A stretch of 38,542 nucleotides of DNA. It comes from CAIOGO01 sp964447445. GTDB taxonomy: Bacteria; Bipolaricaulota; Bipolaricaulia; UBA7950; UBA9294. The stretch is taken from assembly GCA_964447445.1 (NCBI GenBank), contig CAYUSW010000086.1:1-38542 (forward strand). Direction: 5' to 3'. The notes under the pieces are model-generated. The model was not told where the DNA came from, made no database searches, and worked only from the letters and a program-made list of their open reading frames with translations. Numbering within the stretch: position 1 is the stretch's first letter; each line of letters starts with the position of its first letter. A program made the position numbers and the translations under genes. Below, piece by piece: positions 1 to 7,748 of this stretch.

Positions 1-1140
1 AAGCTCATGATGATCCTCTCCGATGCGGCCGCCGGGCTCGGAACCCTGACGATCCTCTTCCTTCACCTCTCCGGAAGCCTCGAGATCTGGCACCTGTACA
101 TCGTCGTCGCCTTCATCGGGACGTTCGGCGCGTTCCAGTTCCCGGCCTACTCCTCGACGATCAGCGTGCTGGTCGACAAGTCGCAGTACGCGCGCGCGAG
201 CGGGATGATGTCGCTCGCCGGCTCGATCTCGGGCGTGTTCGCGCCGGTCGCGGCCGGCATCTTGCTCGCGCCGATCGGCATCGGCGGGATCCTGGGCGTC
301 GACCTCGCGACGATGACAGCGGCGATCGTCATCCTCCTTCTGGCGCGGATACCGCAGCCGACGGCGTCGGCCGAGGGGGCGAAGGGGCGCGGCTCTCTCT
401 TCCGCGAGGCGGCCTACGGCTTCCGCTACATCCTCGCGCGGCGCGGCCTTCTAGGCCTGCTGGGGATGTTCTTCCTGTTCAACGTCACGACCACATTCGG
501 GTTCACGGTGCTTGCGCCGATGATCCTCGCCCGCACCGGGAACAACAGCCTCATCCTGGGCAGCGTGCAGTCAGCAGCCGGTATTGGCGGTGTAGTCGGC
601 GGCGTGCTCCTCAGCCTGTGGGGCGGCCCGAAGCCTCGCGTGCACGGGGTTCTCATCGGCTGTGCGCTCGGCGGGGTGATCGGCCTCGCAGGCGTAGGCA
701 TCGGGCGGTCGCTTCCAGCCTGGGCCACGACGATGTTCGTGATGGCGATGATCTTTCCTACCGTGAACGCTTCGAGTCAGACGATCTGGCAATCGAAAGT
801 GCCTCCCGATCTTCAGGGGCGGGTCTTCTCGGTTCGACTGATGATGGCGCAGCTCGGAGCGCCCCTGTCGATGCTCCTCGCCGGACCGCTTGCGGACCGC
901 GTGTTTGAGCCGGGGATGCGATCCGGGGGCGTGCTCGCCCGCGTCTTCGCGCCGCTTGTCGGCACGGGCCCGGGCGCGGGGATGGCGCTCATGCTCGTGT
1001 TCGGCGGTGTCTTGGCGATGGTTGCTGCGCTCGCGGGCTACGCGTACCGCCCGCTACGCACGGTCGAGGCGACGTTGCCCGATCACGATGAGCACGTTGC
1101 AGAACCAGCGGAGGCTCCTCAGACGGCGCCGGGACTCTGA
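1..1140 (+). CDS. MFS efflux transporter, 5'-truncated by the window edge
   Basis: The reading frame is open from base 1, and the residues before the first ATG (KLMMILSD) match the usual cytoplasmic loop after TM2-TM3 of MFS_3-type exporters. About 70-80 N-terminal residues therefore lie upstream of the window. The visible part holds roughly ten hydrophobic segments, a variable central loop near residue 120, and a C-terminal half with the pattern NASSQTIWQSKVPPDLQGRV followed by LAGPLADRVFEP. This pattern is typical of drug or macrolide efflux-like MFS proteins. The expected role is proton-driven export of a small molecule across the inner membrane; the substrate cannot be told. The C-terminus is a charged acidic tail. 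It converges on coaD with only 11 bases between the stop codons and no visible terminator. Confidence 0.85.
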   Translation, partial: KLMMILSDAAAGLGTLTILFLHLSGSLEIWHLYIVVAFIGTFGAFQFPAYSSTISVLVDKSQYARASGMMSLAGSISGVFAPVAAGILLAPIGIGGILGVDLATMTAAIVILLLARIPQPTASAEGAKGRGSLFREAAYGFRYILARRGLLGLLGMFFLFNVTTTFGFTVLAPMILARTGNNSLILGSVQSAAGIGGVVGGVLLSLWGGPKPRVHGVLIGCALGGVIGLAGVGIGRSLPAWATTMFVMAMIFPTVNASSQTIWQSKVPPDLQGRVFSVRLMMAQLGAPLSMLLAGPLADRVFEPGMRSGGVLARVFAPLVGTGPGAGMALMLVFGGVLAMVAALAGYAYRPLRTVEATLPDHDEHVAEPAEAPQTAPGL

Positions 1141-1151
1141 GCCGCGACGTG

Positions 1152-1640
1152 CTACTTCCTTCCCAGCTTTCGGCGCAGCGCGCTCTCCACCGACTTCGGC
1201 ACGAAGCTCGAAACGTCGCCGCCGTACCGTGCGACTTCCTTAACCATCGACGAGGCGAGGAAGCTGTAGTTGCCGGCGGTCATGAAGAAGACGCTCTCGA
1301 ACTCCGGAGCGAGGTCGCGGTTGGCGAGCGCCATCTGGAACTCGTACTCGAAGTCCGAGTTGGCGCGCAGGCCGCGGACGATGGCATCGGCACTGTGGAT
1401 CCGCGCGCAGTTGACGAGAAGACCGTCGTAGCTCGTCACTTCGATCCCGGTGACGCCTTCCTCGCGCAGCGCGCGCTTCGTCAAGTCGACTCGCTCCGTG
1501 AGAGTGAAGAGCGGGTTCTTGTGGGGGTTGGCGACGACGGCGATGACCAGCTTCGCGAACAACTTGCGGGCGCGACGCGCGATGTCGATGTGCCCGTGCG
1601 TGATGGGGTCAAAGCTCCCTGGGTAGATCGCGATGGCCAT
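1152..1640 (-). CDS. coaD: phosphopantetheine adenylyltransferase (CoaD)
   Basis: Transfers AMP from ATP to 4'-phosphopantetheine to give dephospho-CoA, the penultimate step of coenzyme A synthesis, in the cytoplasm. The nucleotidyltransferase motif is at the N-terminus (YPGSFDPITHGH), followed by the conserved RGLRANSDFEYEFQMA block and the C-terminal SSMVKEVARYGGDVSSFVP block. At 162 residues it has the family's normal length. I chose the ATG at 1640, which puts YPGSFDP at the usual distance from the N-terminus. An in-frame GTG at 1658 would add six residues, and neither has a clear Shine-Dalgarno sequence. It lies 46 bases downstream of the M16 peptidase gene and probably ends the rpsO-pnp transcript. 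Confidence 0.95.
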   Translation of the reverse strand: MAIAIYPGSFDPITHGHIDIARRARKLFAKLVIAVVANPHKNPLFTLTERVDLTKRALREEGVTGIEVTSYDGLLVNCARIHSADAIVRGLRANSDFEYEFQMALANRDLAPEFESVFFMTAGNYSFLASSMVKEVARYGGDVSSFVPKSVESALRRKLGRK

Positions 1641-1686
1641 GGCGTCAGGATCGTACACCAGCCGATCGCCGGAGACAAAGGAAGCT

Positions 1687-2949
1687 CTAGCGCTGGGGCG
1701 CGGGCCCCACGGTGACCAGGTTGACGCTCTCCGGTCGGCTGTAGTGCCGCACAGCGGCGCTCACGGCTTCGGGAGTCACGGCAGCGAGCCGGCCGAGGAT
1801 CTCGTCGGGCGCCAGAATCTCCCTGTCGCCCAGTGCTGCGTTGCCGAGTCGCATGGCACGATGTGCGTTCGACTCCAGCCCGAGGATGAACGATCCGCGC
1901 AGACGGGACTTCGCCAGAGCGACTTCGTCGATCGGGATGGGTTCATCGCGCAGGCGCTCCAGTTCTCCCATCAGGATGGCCGCGACCGTGTCCGCCGCCT
2001 CGGGAGCCACGGCCGCGTACGAGAGCCAGAAGCCGGCGTCGCTAAACCGGCTCACGGCGCTCTGCACGACGTAGGCGAGTCCCCGCTCCTCCCGAACGGC
2101 CATAAAGAGACGAGAACTGGTTCCGTCGCCGAGGATGGCGTTCGCCACCTCGAGGGGATACCGATTCGGGTCACCCGACAGGGGGCCGGGGAGGCCGAGG
2201 TAGATGTGCGTCTGCCCGGTGGGCTGGACGTGATGGGCGCGCAAGGTCTGAAACGATGGAGGGCTACGGCGTATGCTCGACGACCCGCGACGGGGCGCTG
2301 CGTGGGGAATGCGGCTGTCCACGTCGGCGATGAATGCCTCGGCGTTGATCGCTCCGGCGGCGGCGAGGACCATGTTCTCCGGGCGATAGAAAGCGGCATG
2401 GAACTCCGCAACGTCGTCTCGCGTTGCGGCCTTGATCGAGGCGCGCGTGCCGAGGATGGCGCGCGACAGCGGATGGTGATCCGCCCACAGACCCTCGATG
2501 AATCGGTCGAAGGCCCGCTGCTCGGGGTCGTCGTCGTAGCCGCGAATCTCCTCGAGGACGACATTGCGCTCGAGCTCCATCTTGTCTGCGGCAAACGCAG
2601 GATGGAACACGAGGTCGAGCAGAAGATCGGTCGCCTTGGAGAGGCCGTCGGCAGGCACGTCGGCATAGAAGAACGTCGACTCCTTGCCGGTGGCCGCGTC
2701 GAGGAATCCTCCCACGGAGTCGATCTCCTGAGAGACGCGCAAGGCGCTGCGCGTCGTTGTGCCCTTGAACATCAAGTGCTCAAGGAAGTGGGTCAGCCCA
2801 GGCGCGTGGGCCGGGTCGTCGCGCGACCCGACGTTGATCCACACGCCAGCACTGACCGAGCGGGACTGCGGAACCTCCTCAACGAAGACCCGCAGTCCGT
2901 TCTCCAGCCTCACGCTCCGCGTCCCGGCGTAGAGCGTGGTCCCTACCAC
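1687..2949 (-). CDS. M16 family zinc metallopeptidase (processing-peptidase-like)
   Basis: This is a 420-residue single-unit M16 peptidase. The inverted zinc motif HFLEH is at about residues 54-58, followed by MFKGT, with the third ligand glutamate in VVLEEIRGYDD near residue 134. This gives the HxxEH-(about 75)-E spacing of active members. The C-terminal half (YRPENMVLAAAG onwards) is the second M16 domain. No signal peptide is seen, so it is probably cytoplasmic. The gene starts at a GTG inside the end of pnp, overlapping by 7 bases, so it is translationally coupled to pnp. The order rpsO-pnp-M16 peptidase also occurs in Gram-positive bacteria, where its cellular substrate is poorly known. 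The family call is firm; the substrate is unknown. Confidence 0.92.
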   Translation of the reverse strand: MVGTTLYAGTRSVRLENGLRVFVEEVPQSRSVSAGVWINVGSRDDPAHAPGLTHFLEHLMFKGTTTRSALRVSQEIDSVGGFLDAATGKESTFFYADVPADGLSKATDLLLDLVFHPAFAADKMELERNVVLEEIRGYDDDPEQRAFDRFIEGLWADHHPLSRAILGTRASIKAATRDDVAEFHAAFYRPENMVLAAAGAINAEAFIADVDSRIPHAAPRRGSSSIRRSPPSFQTLRAHHVQPTGQTHIYLGLPGPLSGDPNRYPLEVANAILGDGTSSRLFMAVREERGLAYVVQSAVSRFSDAGFWLSYAAVAPEAADTVAAILMGELERLRDEPIPIDEVALAKSRLRGSFILGLESNAHRAMRLGNAALGDREILAPDEILGRLAAVTPEAVSAAVRHYSRPESVNLVTVGPAPQR

Positions 2950-5660
2950 CGGTCCTCGAATCCGGCGGACGACTCCTCTTCGGACTGAAGCGGCTCGGTC
3001 TCCACCGCGGGGGGAGGCACGTCCTCCTTGCGGGCGTGCGGCCGCCGCCGTCGCTCGGTTTCGCGCTGAGGCTCCGGCTCGCGGCGCCGTTGCGAGTCGC
3101 GCGGCGCCTCCGCATCGCGACGTGTCGCCTCGGGATCGCGTCGTGGCTGCCGGTCTGACTCGGGAGCCTGCTCGGGCTCCGCCGCGTGCTCTGGCTCGGG
3201 TTCGCGCACGTTCGAGCCCTCGGGCTCGATCCGGCGCAGCTTGTAGCGACCGCGGTCGTCGATGCTCAGGACTTCGACCTTCACGCGATCGCCCGTCCGA
3301 ACCACGTCGGTGACACGTCGTACATAGTCGCTCGACAGCGCCGAGATGTGAATCAGGCCAGTCACGTCGGGCGCGAGCTCGACGAAGGCGCCGTAGTCCG
3401 TGGTGTTCGTGACGATCCCGTCGAGGATGGCTCCCTCTTTGACCTGCACCGGAGGAGTCGCATCCTTCCGCTCGACACCTCCACCGCCCCGGCGGGAGCC
3501 CTCGCGCTCGCCGCGACGGCCGCGAGACTCGCGCGACCGCGGCTCACGCGCGGTCGGTTCCGCTCCCTCCTCGATTCGCCGCAGATCGGGCCGACCCATC
3601 TTGTCTACGCCGATCACTTCGATCGTCATCTCGTCGCCGACGGAGACGACATCGCGCACGTTCTCCACGTAGCCTGAAGCGAGATTCGACACGTGAACCA
3701 GGCCTTCGCCGCCGCCGCGCAGCTCGACGAAGGCGCCGAAGTCGACGATCCGCGTGACGTGCGTCTTGAGAATCGTGCCCACCTCCAGCTCGGAAGTGAG
3801 ATCCTCGATGCGCTCCTTGGCGGCCGTCGCAGAGTCGCCGTCGACCGAGGCGATTCGTACCGTCCCGTCGTCGGCGATGTCGATCTCTGCGCCTGTGTCC
3901 TCGATGATCTGCCGAATCGTCTTGCCTCCAGGCCCGATGACAAGGCCGATCTTGTCTACCGGGATCGTGATCGTGATGAGCTTCGGCGCGTAGGGCGAGA
4001 GTTCGGCGCGCGGGCCAGCGATGGCGCGTTCCATCTCGTCCAACACGGCCGAGCGGGCGCGCTTCGCCTGGTCGAGAGCGCGGCGCAAGGTTGCGCTGTC
4101 AATGCCGCCGACCTTCACGTCGAGCTGGAAGCCCGTAACCCCGTCACGGGTGCCGACGACCTTGAAGTCCATGTCCCCCAAGTGATCCTCGGTGCCGAGG
4201 ATGTCGGTGAGAATCACGCGGCGGTTCGCGGTGGAGTCCTCCACCATTCCCATGGCCACGCCGGCCACCGCCTTACGAATCGGGACTCCGGCGTCCATCA
4301 TTGCCAGCGACGCGCTACACACCGTGGCCATCGAAGACGAGCCGTTCGACTCGAGAATCTCCGACACCACGCGCACGACATAGGGGAACTCCTCCTCGCT
4401 CGGAATGACCGCCTGAAGGGAGTTCTCCGCCAGGTACCCGTGCCCTATGGAACGGCGGCTGGGCGATCCGATGCGGCCCACCTCGCCGACCGAGAACGGC
4501 GGGAAATTGTAGTGGAGCATGAAACGCTTCCGGCCATCCAGCATCATCTGGTCGATGATCTGCTCGTCCGTGCGCGTCGCGCCGAGAGTCACGATCCCCA
4601 GACTCTGAGTCTCGCCGCGCGTGAACAGCGACGAGCCGTGGGTGCGAGGCAGGACCCCGACGCGACACGAGATGGGTCGGATGTCTTCGGGCCCTCGACC
4701 GTCCAAGCGCAGTCCCCGCTCGAGGATCTGCTGGCGCATGTACTCCTTGAGCAGCTTGTCCACTGAGGCTGCAACCTCCGCGGCGCTTGCGGGGAGTACA
4801 ACTCCGTTCGAATCACGCAACGCCAGCTTCTCCGTCGCGCGCTCGCGCAGCACGTCGACGAAGTCAGCTCTCGCCTGCTTGCTTCCGAGCGTATGAAGGT
4901 TCGGAAACTCGTTCCACACGAGGTCGCGGACCTGATTGGGATTCACTCCGACGGGAGCCGGCGCGGGCTGGACGACGGTCTTCACCGGCGCGACGCGCTC
5001 GGTGAACCGCTTCTGAAGATCGACGAGCTGGCGAATCGCCGCGTGCGCCAGCTCGATCGCCTCCACCACGTCGTCCTCGGACAGCTCGTCCATCATGCCT
5101 TCCACCATCGTCACGGTTCTCTCCGTGCCGGCGACGGAGATATCGACTCCGCTTGTCGCCAGAGCATCGCTGTCGGGATTGATGACGAGGCGCCCGTCCT
5201 TGCGTCCGATCTTGACTGCGGCGATGGGGCCTTCGAACGGAGCGCTTGAGATCATCAGCGCCGCGGAGGCGCCGAGAATGGCAAGGATGCCCGGCGAGCA
5301 GTCCGGCTCGGCCGAGAGCACGGTGGCGATGACCTGGACCTCATCGCTGTACCCATCCGGGAAGAGGGGGCGGATCGGGCGATCGATCATGCGGCCGTTC
5401 AGCACGGCGGCATCGCTGGGCTTGCCTTCTCTCTTGAAGAAACCGCCAGGGATCTTGCCGGCGGCGTAGAAGCGTTCTTCGTAGTCGACGCGCAGAGGGA
5501 AGTAATCCTTCTCCTCCTTGGATTTCGCAGTTACAACGGTGACGAGAACGTGAGTGTCCCCGTACGTCGCCAGCACGGCGCCGTCCGCTTGCCGTGCGAT
5601 TTGACCGGTCTCGAGGGCAAGTTCCTTGCCGTTGAACAGAATGCTTTCGCGGATGTACAT
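2943..5660 (-). CDS. pnp: polynucleotide phosphorylase with two S1 domains and a charged tail
   Basis: A 3'-5' phosphorolytic exoribonuclease of RNA turnover. Order: RNase PH domain 1 (about 10-140), helical linker, RNase PH domain 2 (about 320-545) with catalytic SNGSSSMATVC near 438-448 and DHLGDMDF near 492-499, KH domain with GPGG at 576-579, and an S1 domain at about 627-696. Usual PNPases end here, near 700-720 residues. This one continues with an R/E/G-rich linker (700-738), a second S1 domain (about 741-812, DYGAFVELAPDVTGLIHIS), and a 90-residue R/E/P-rich tail that is probably disordered; total 905. The ATG at 5660 begins the standard MYIRESILFNGKEL. It has AGAGGAG upstream, inside the end of rpsO, and lies 7 bases after the rpsO stop. 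Confidence 0.96.
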   Translation of the reverse strand: MYIRESILFNGKELALETGQIARQADGAVLATYGDTHVLVTVVTAKSKEEKDYFPLRVDYEERFYAAGKIPGGFFKREGKPSDAAVLNGRMIDRPIRPLFPDGYSDEVQVIATVLSAEPDCSPGILAILGASAALMISSAPFEGPIAAVKIGRKDGRLVINPDSDALATSGVDISVAGTERTVTMVEGMMDELSEDDVVEAIELAHAAIRQLVDLQKRFTERVAPVKTVVQPAPAPVGVNPNQVRDLVWNEFPNLHTLGSKQARADFVDVLRERATEKLALRDSNGVVLPASAAEVAASVDKLLKEYMRQQILERGLRLDGRGPEDIRPISCRVGVLPRTHGSSLFTRGETQSLGIVTLGATRTDEQIIDQMMLDGRKRFMLHYNFPPFSVGEVGRIGSPSRRSIGHGYLAENSLQAVIPSEEEFPYVVRVVSEILESNGSSSMATVCSASLAMMDAGVPIRKAVAGVAMGMVEDSTANRRVILTDILGTEDHLGDMDFKVVGTRDGVTGFQLDVKVGGIDSATLRRALDQAKRARSAVLDEMERAIAGPRAELSPYAPKLITITIPVDKIGLVIGPGGKTIRQIIEDTGAEIDIADDGTVRIASVDGDSATAAKERIEDLTSELEVGTILKTHVTRIVDFGAFVELRGGGEGLVHVSNLASGYVENVRDVVSVGDEMTIEVIGVDKMGRPDLRRIEEGAEPTAREPRSRESRGRRGEREGSRRGGGGVERKDATPPVQVKEGAILDGIVTNTTDYGAFVELAPDVTGLIHISALSSDYVRRVTDVVRTGDRVKVEVLSIDDRGRYKLRRIEPEGSNVREPEPEHAAEPEQAPESDRQPRRDPEATRRDAEAPRDSQRRREPEPQRETERRRRPHARKEDVPPPAVETEPLQSEEESSAGFEDRW

Positions 5661-5667
5661 GTGGTGC

Positions 5668-5940
5668 TCAGACTCCTCTGATGTCGAGACGCTCGAGGAG
5701 CGTCTTGTACGCCGACAAGTCACGGCGCTTGATGTACTTCAGCAGGCGTCGGCGCTGGCCGACGATTCGTCGCAGTCCGCGTTGCGAACTGAAGTCTTTC
5801 TTGTGAACGTTGAGATGCGCTGTCAGTTCCTCGACCCGCTCCGTGAGAAGCGCGAGTTGCACAGCCGCAGATCCAGTGTCTTTGTCTCCCTGTCCGAACT
5901 CCCGAACGATCTCCGCCTTCTTCTCGACACTCAAACCCAT
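5668..5940 (-). CDS. rpsO: 30S ribosomal protein S15
   Basis: A primary 16S rRNA-binding protein of the small-subunit platform. At 90 residues it is the normal size and has the conserved blocks GDTGSAAVQLALLTERVEEL (here KDTGSAAVQLALLTERVEEL) and GLRRIVGQRRRLLKYIKRRD. The start is the ATG at 5940, directly after a strong GGGAGGAGG Shine-Dalgarno at normal spacing; in-frame codons further upstream add a non-conserved extension. It is followed 7 bases later by pnp, the classic rpsO-pnp pair, but without the room for the processing hairpin found between them in E. coli. The leader from 5941 to 5995 is G/C-rich and could fold. S15 autoregulates in several phyla, but I see no recognisable binding motif. 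Confidence 0.97.
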   Translation of the reverse strand: MGLSVEKKAEIVREFGQGDKDTGSAAVQLALLTERVEELTAHLNVHKKDFSSQRGLRRIVGQRRRLLKYIKRRDLSAYKTLLERLDIRGV

Positions 5941-5995
5941 GTTGGCCTCCTCCCACGTCCGAGGGGGGGATACTCCACCCTCCCAGGCGGGGTAG

Positions 5996-7270
5996 CTAGT
6001 CATGGCGCAGCCGCTTTGCGAGGCGCGCGACCTCTGATTGTACCCTCTCTTCGTCGATGGTGAGTAACCGCCGATTCCTCATGAGGGGGCGACCTCTTAC
6101 GAACACGTCCGTGATGTCCGAAGCTTGCGACGCGAACACAAGAGTCGAGGCCGCATCGTGCAGTGGGACCGCGTGCACTCCTTCCAGATCCACGAGAACG
6201 ATGTCGGCCGGGTCTCCGGGCTCAACGTCCGCTCGGGGCAGGCCAAGCGCCAGACGTCCCTCGACCGTTCCGAGGCTCAGTGCCTCGCGAGACGATAGGC
6301 TCTGCGCGTCTTCAGCCTGAGCGCGAGCGACCAGACACGCGAAGCGCAGCTCTTCCATGACGTCGAGGCGATCATTCGACGCCGCGCCGTCTGTTCCCAC
6401 GGCCATGCGAACTCCCTTGTCTCTCATCGTCTGAAGGGGGGCGAAGCCGCTGCCAAGCTTGGCGTTGCTCTTAGGACAATGCGCTACGCAGACGCCCTGG
6501 CGTGCCAGGATGCTGATGTCCTCGCCGTCGACATGTACGCAGTGCGCAGCGAGCATGGGCACGGACAGAACCCCCAGGCGGTCGAGGTACGCGACCGGGC
6601 TGAGACCCGTCTTGCGCCGCCACTCATCGACCTCGGCTCGCGTCTCCGAGAGGTGCGTGTGAAGCGTGAGCCCCCGCTCGCATGCGAGGGATGCGGCTTC
6701 TCTCCACACATCCTCGCCGCACGTGTACACGGCGTGAGGGCTGACGGCTACGGAGATCCGGCCGTCCGCCGCTCCGTGCCACGAGGCGGCAAACGCGGCC
6801 GTCTTCTCCAGCTCGCGAGTGCCTCCTTTTGCGAGAGACGGGGCCACCATTCCGTACGAGAGGAGTGCGCGGACTCCGCTCTCTGCGACGGCTTTGGCCA
6901 CCGCGTCGCTGTGGAAGTACATGTCGGCGACGGCAACCACGCCGTCTCGAATGGACTCCGCCAGAGCGAGAAGCGTGCACCAGTAGACGTCCTCCGGGCT
7001 CAGGAGCTTCTCGATCGGCCAGACGTGCTGCTCAAGCCACACGGACAGCGGTACATCGTCGGCAAGCCCCCGAAGGAAGCTCATCGGCAGGTGCGTGTGG
7101 GCATTCACGAAACCGGAGAAGGCCACGCGGCGGCTCGCGTCGATCGTCTCGTCGCCTTCTGGCCACGTGGAGTCCGGACGGCCGACGCGATCGATGAGGG
7201 TGCCTTCGATGCGAATGGACACGACCTCAGGATGGTAGAGTCTCCGGATGTTCCTCAGAACAGTGCCCAT
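5996..7270 (-). CDS. amidohydrolase of the MTA/SAH (5'-deoxyadenosine) deaminase family
   Basis: A metal-dependent TIM-barrel hydrolase, probably deaminating S-adenosylhomocysteine, methylthioadenosine, 5'-deoxyadenosine or a related nucleoside. Visible ligands and motifs in order: GFVNAHTHLPMSFLRG (first HxH), LTLHTHLSETRAEV, LAAHCVHVD, VAHCPKSNAKLGSG and VGTDGAASND (metal and catalytic Asp). A short beta-sandwich flanks the barrel at both ends (composite domain, ending near PADIVLVDLEG). With the ATG at 7270 it is 424 residues, normal for the family. The start is preceded by AAGGAC, and an upstream in-frame start would add a basic non-conserved stretch. It is divergent from yraN and 55 bases before rpsO. 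The exact substrate cannot be read from the sequence; chlorohydrolase-like relatives (TrzN, guanine deaminase) share the fold. Confidence 0.88.
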   Translation of the reverse strand: MGTVLRNIRRLYHPEVVSIRIEGTLIDRVGRPDSTWPEGDETIDASRRVAFSGFVNAHTHLPMSFLRGLADDVPLSVWLEQHVWPIEKLLSPEDVYWCTLLALAESIRDGVVAVADMYFHSDAVAKAVAESGVRALLSYGMVAPSLAKGGTRELEKTAAFAASWHGAADGRISVAVSPHAVYTCGEDVWREAASLACERGLTLHTHLSETRAEVDEWRRKTGLSPVAYLDRLGVLSVPMLAAHCVHVDGEDISILARQGVCVAHCPKSNAKLGSGFAPLQTMRDKGVRMAVGTDGAASNDRLDVMEELRFACLVARAQAEDAQSLSSREALSLGTVEGRLALGLPRADVEPGDPADIVLVDLEGVHAVPLHDAASTLVFASQASDITDVFVRGRPLMRNRRLLTIDEERVQSEVARLAKRLRHD

Positions 7271-7364
7271 GATGTCCTTGTGTCCGCGGGATCGAAACGA
7301 ATGATACGACCTAGGTGGAACACCTGCAACGGACGACATGGCTCGGCCTGGTCTTTAGGCAGCG

Positions 7365-7370
7365 TATAAG
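7365..7370 (+). promoter_or_regulatory. possible -10 element upstream of yraN-comM
   Basis: The sequence TATAAG stands out in the 115-base divergent interval between the amidohydrolase gene and yraN. It would start transcription about 10 bases before the yraN ATG, leaving only a short leader with the AGGATAGGA ribosome-binding stretch. No convincing -35 hexamer is seen at 16-18 bases upstream, so this is a weak call. Confidence 0.25.
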
Positions 7371-7385
7371 ATAGGATAGGACACC

Positions 7386-7748
7386 ATGGACCGTGGAGTC
7401 ATCGGAGCGGAGGCCGAGGACGCGGCGTGCCACGTGCTGAGACAACGTGGATACCGAATCGTGGCCCGCAACTGGCGCATGCGGCTCGGCGAGATCGACA
7501 TCATCGCGCGAGACGGAGACGTCCTGGTGTTTGTGGAGGTGAAGGCGCGTTCCGGGTCCGGCTTTGGAGGCGCCGAAGGCGCTGTCGGCGCCGCGAAGCG
7601 CCGGCGCATCATCGCCGCGGCCGCGGCGTTTCTTGCCGCGCATGGATGCGAATTGGCGTCGCGGTTCGATGTGGTGGCTCTGGAGGGGCGCGACGTCCGC
7701 GTCGTGCAGGACGCGTTCCGGGTCGACGATGTTTGGCCGCCTTCTTAG
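7386..7748 (+). CDS. yraN: YraN family protein (UPF0102), predicted endonuclease-like
   Basis: A 120-residue protein with the UPF0102 signature: GAEAEDAACHVLRQRGYRI, then NWRMRLGEIDIIARDGD and VLVFVEVKAR. The G-E-I-D, D and E-V-K residues correspond to a restriction-endonuclease-like (PD-(D/E)XK) active site, so a nuclease or DNA-processing role is the usual proposal, though the family lacks a settled function. The ATG at 7386 follows a purine-rich AGGATAGGA. The 3' end overlaps the start of comM by 20 bases, so the two are probably co-translated. The pairing of yraN with comM/yifB occurs in other bacteria and suggests a shared DNA-related role. Confidence 0.9.
   Translation: MDRGVIGAEAEDAACHVLRQRGYRIVARNWRMRLGEIDIIARDGDVLVFVEVKARSGSGFGGAEGAVGAAKRRRIIAAAAAFLAAHGCELASRFDVVALEGRDVRVVQDAFRVDDVWPPS

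Noticed and set aside
1633..2988. 451-codon plus-strand frame opposite the M16 peptidase
   Set aside because: It is antisense to a clear zinc peptidase with its full motif and has no recognisable sequence or start signal.
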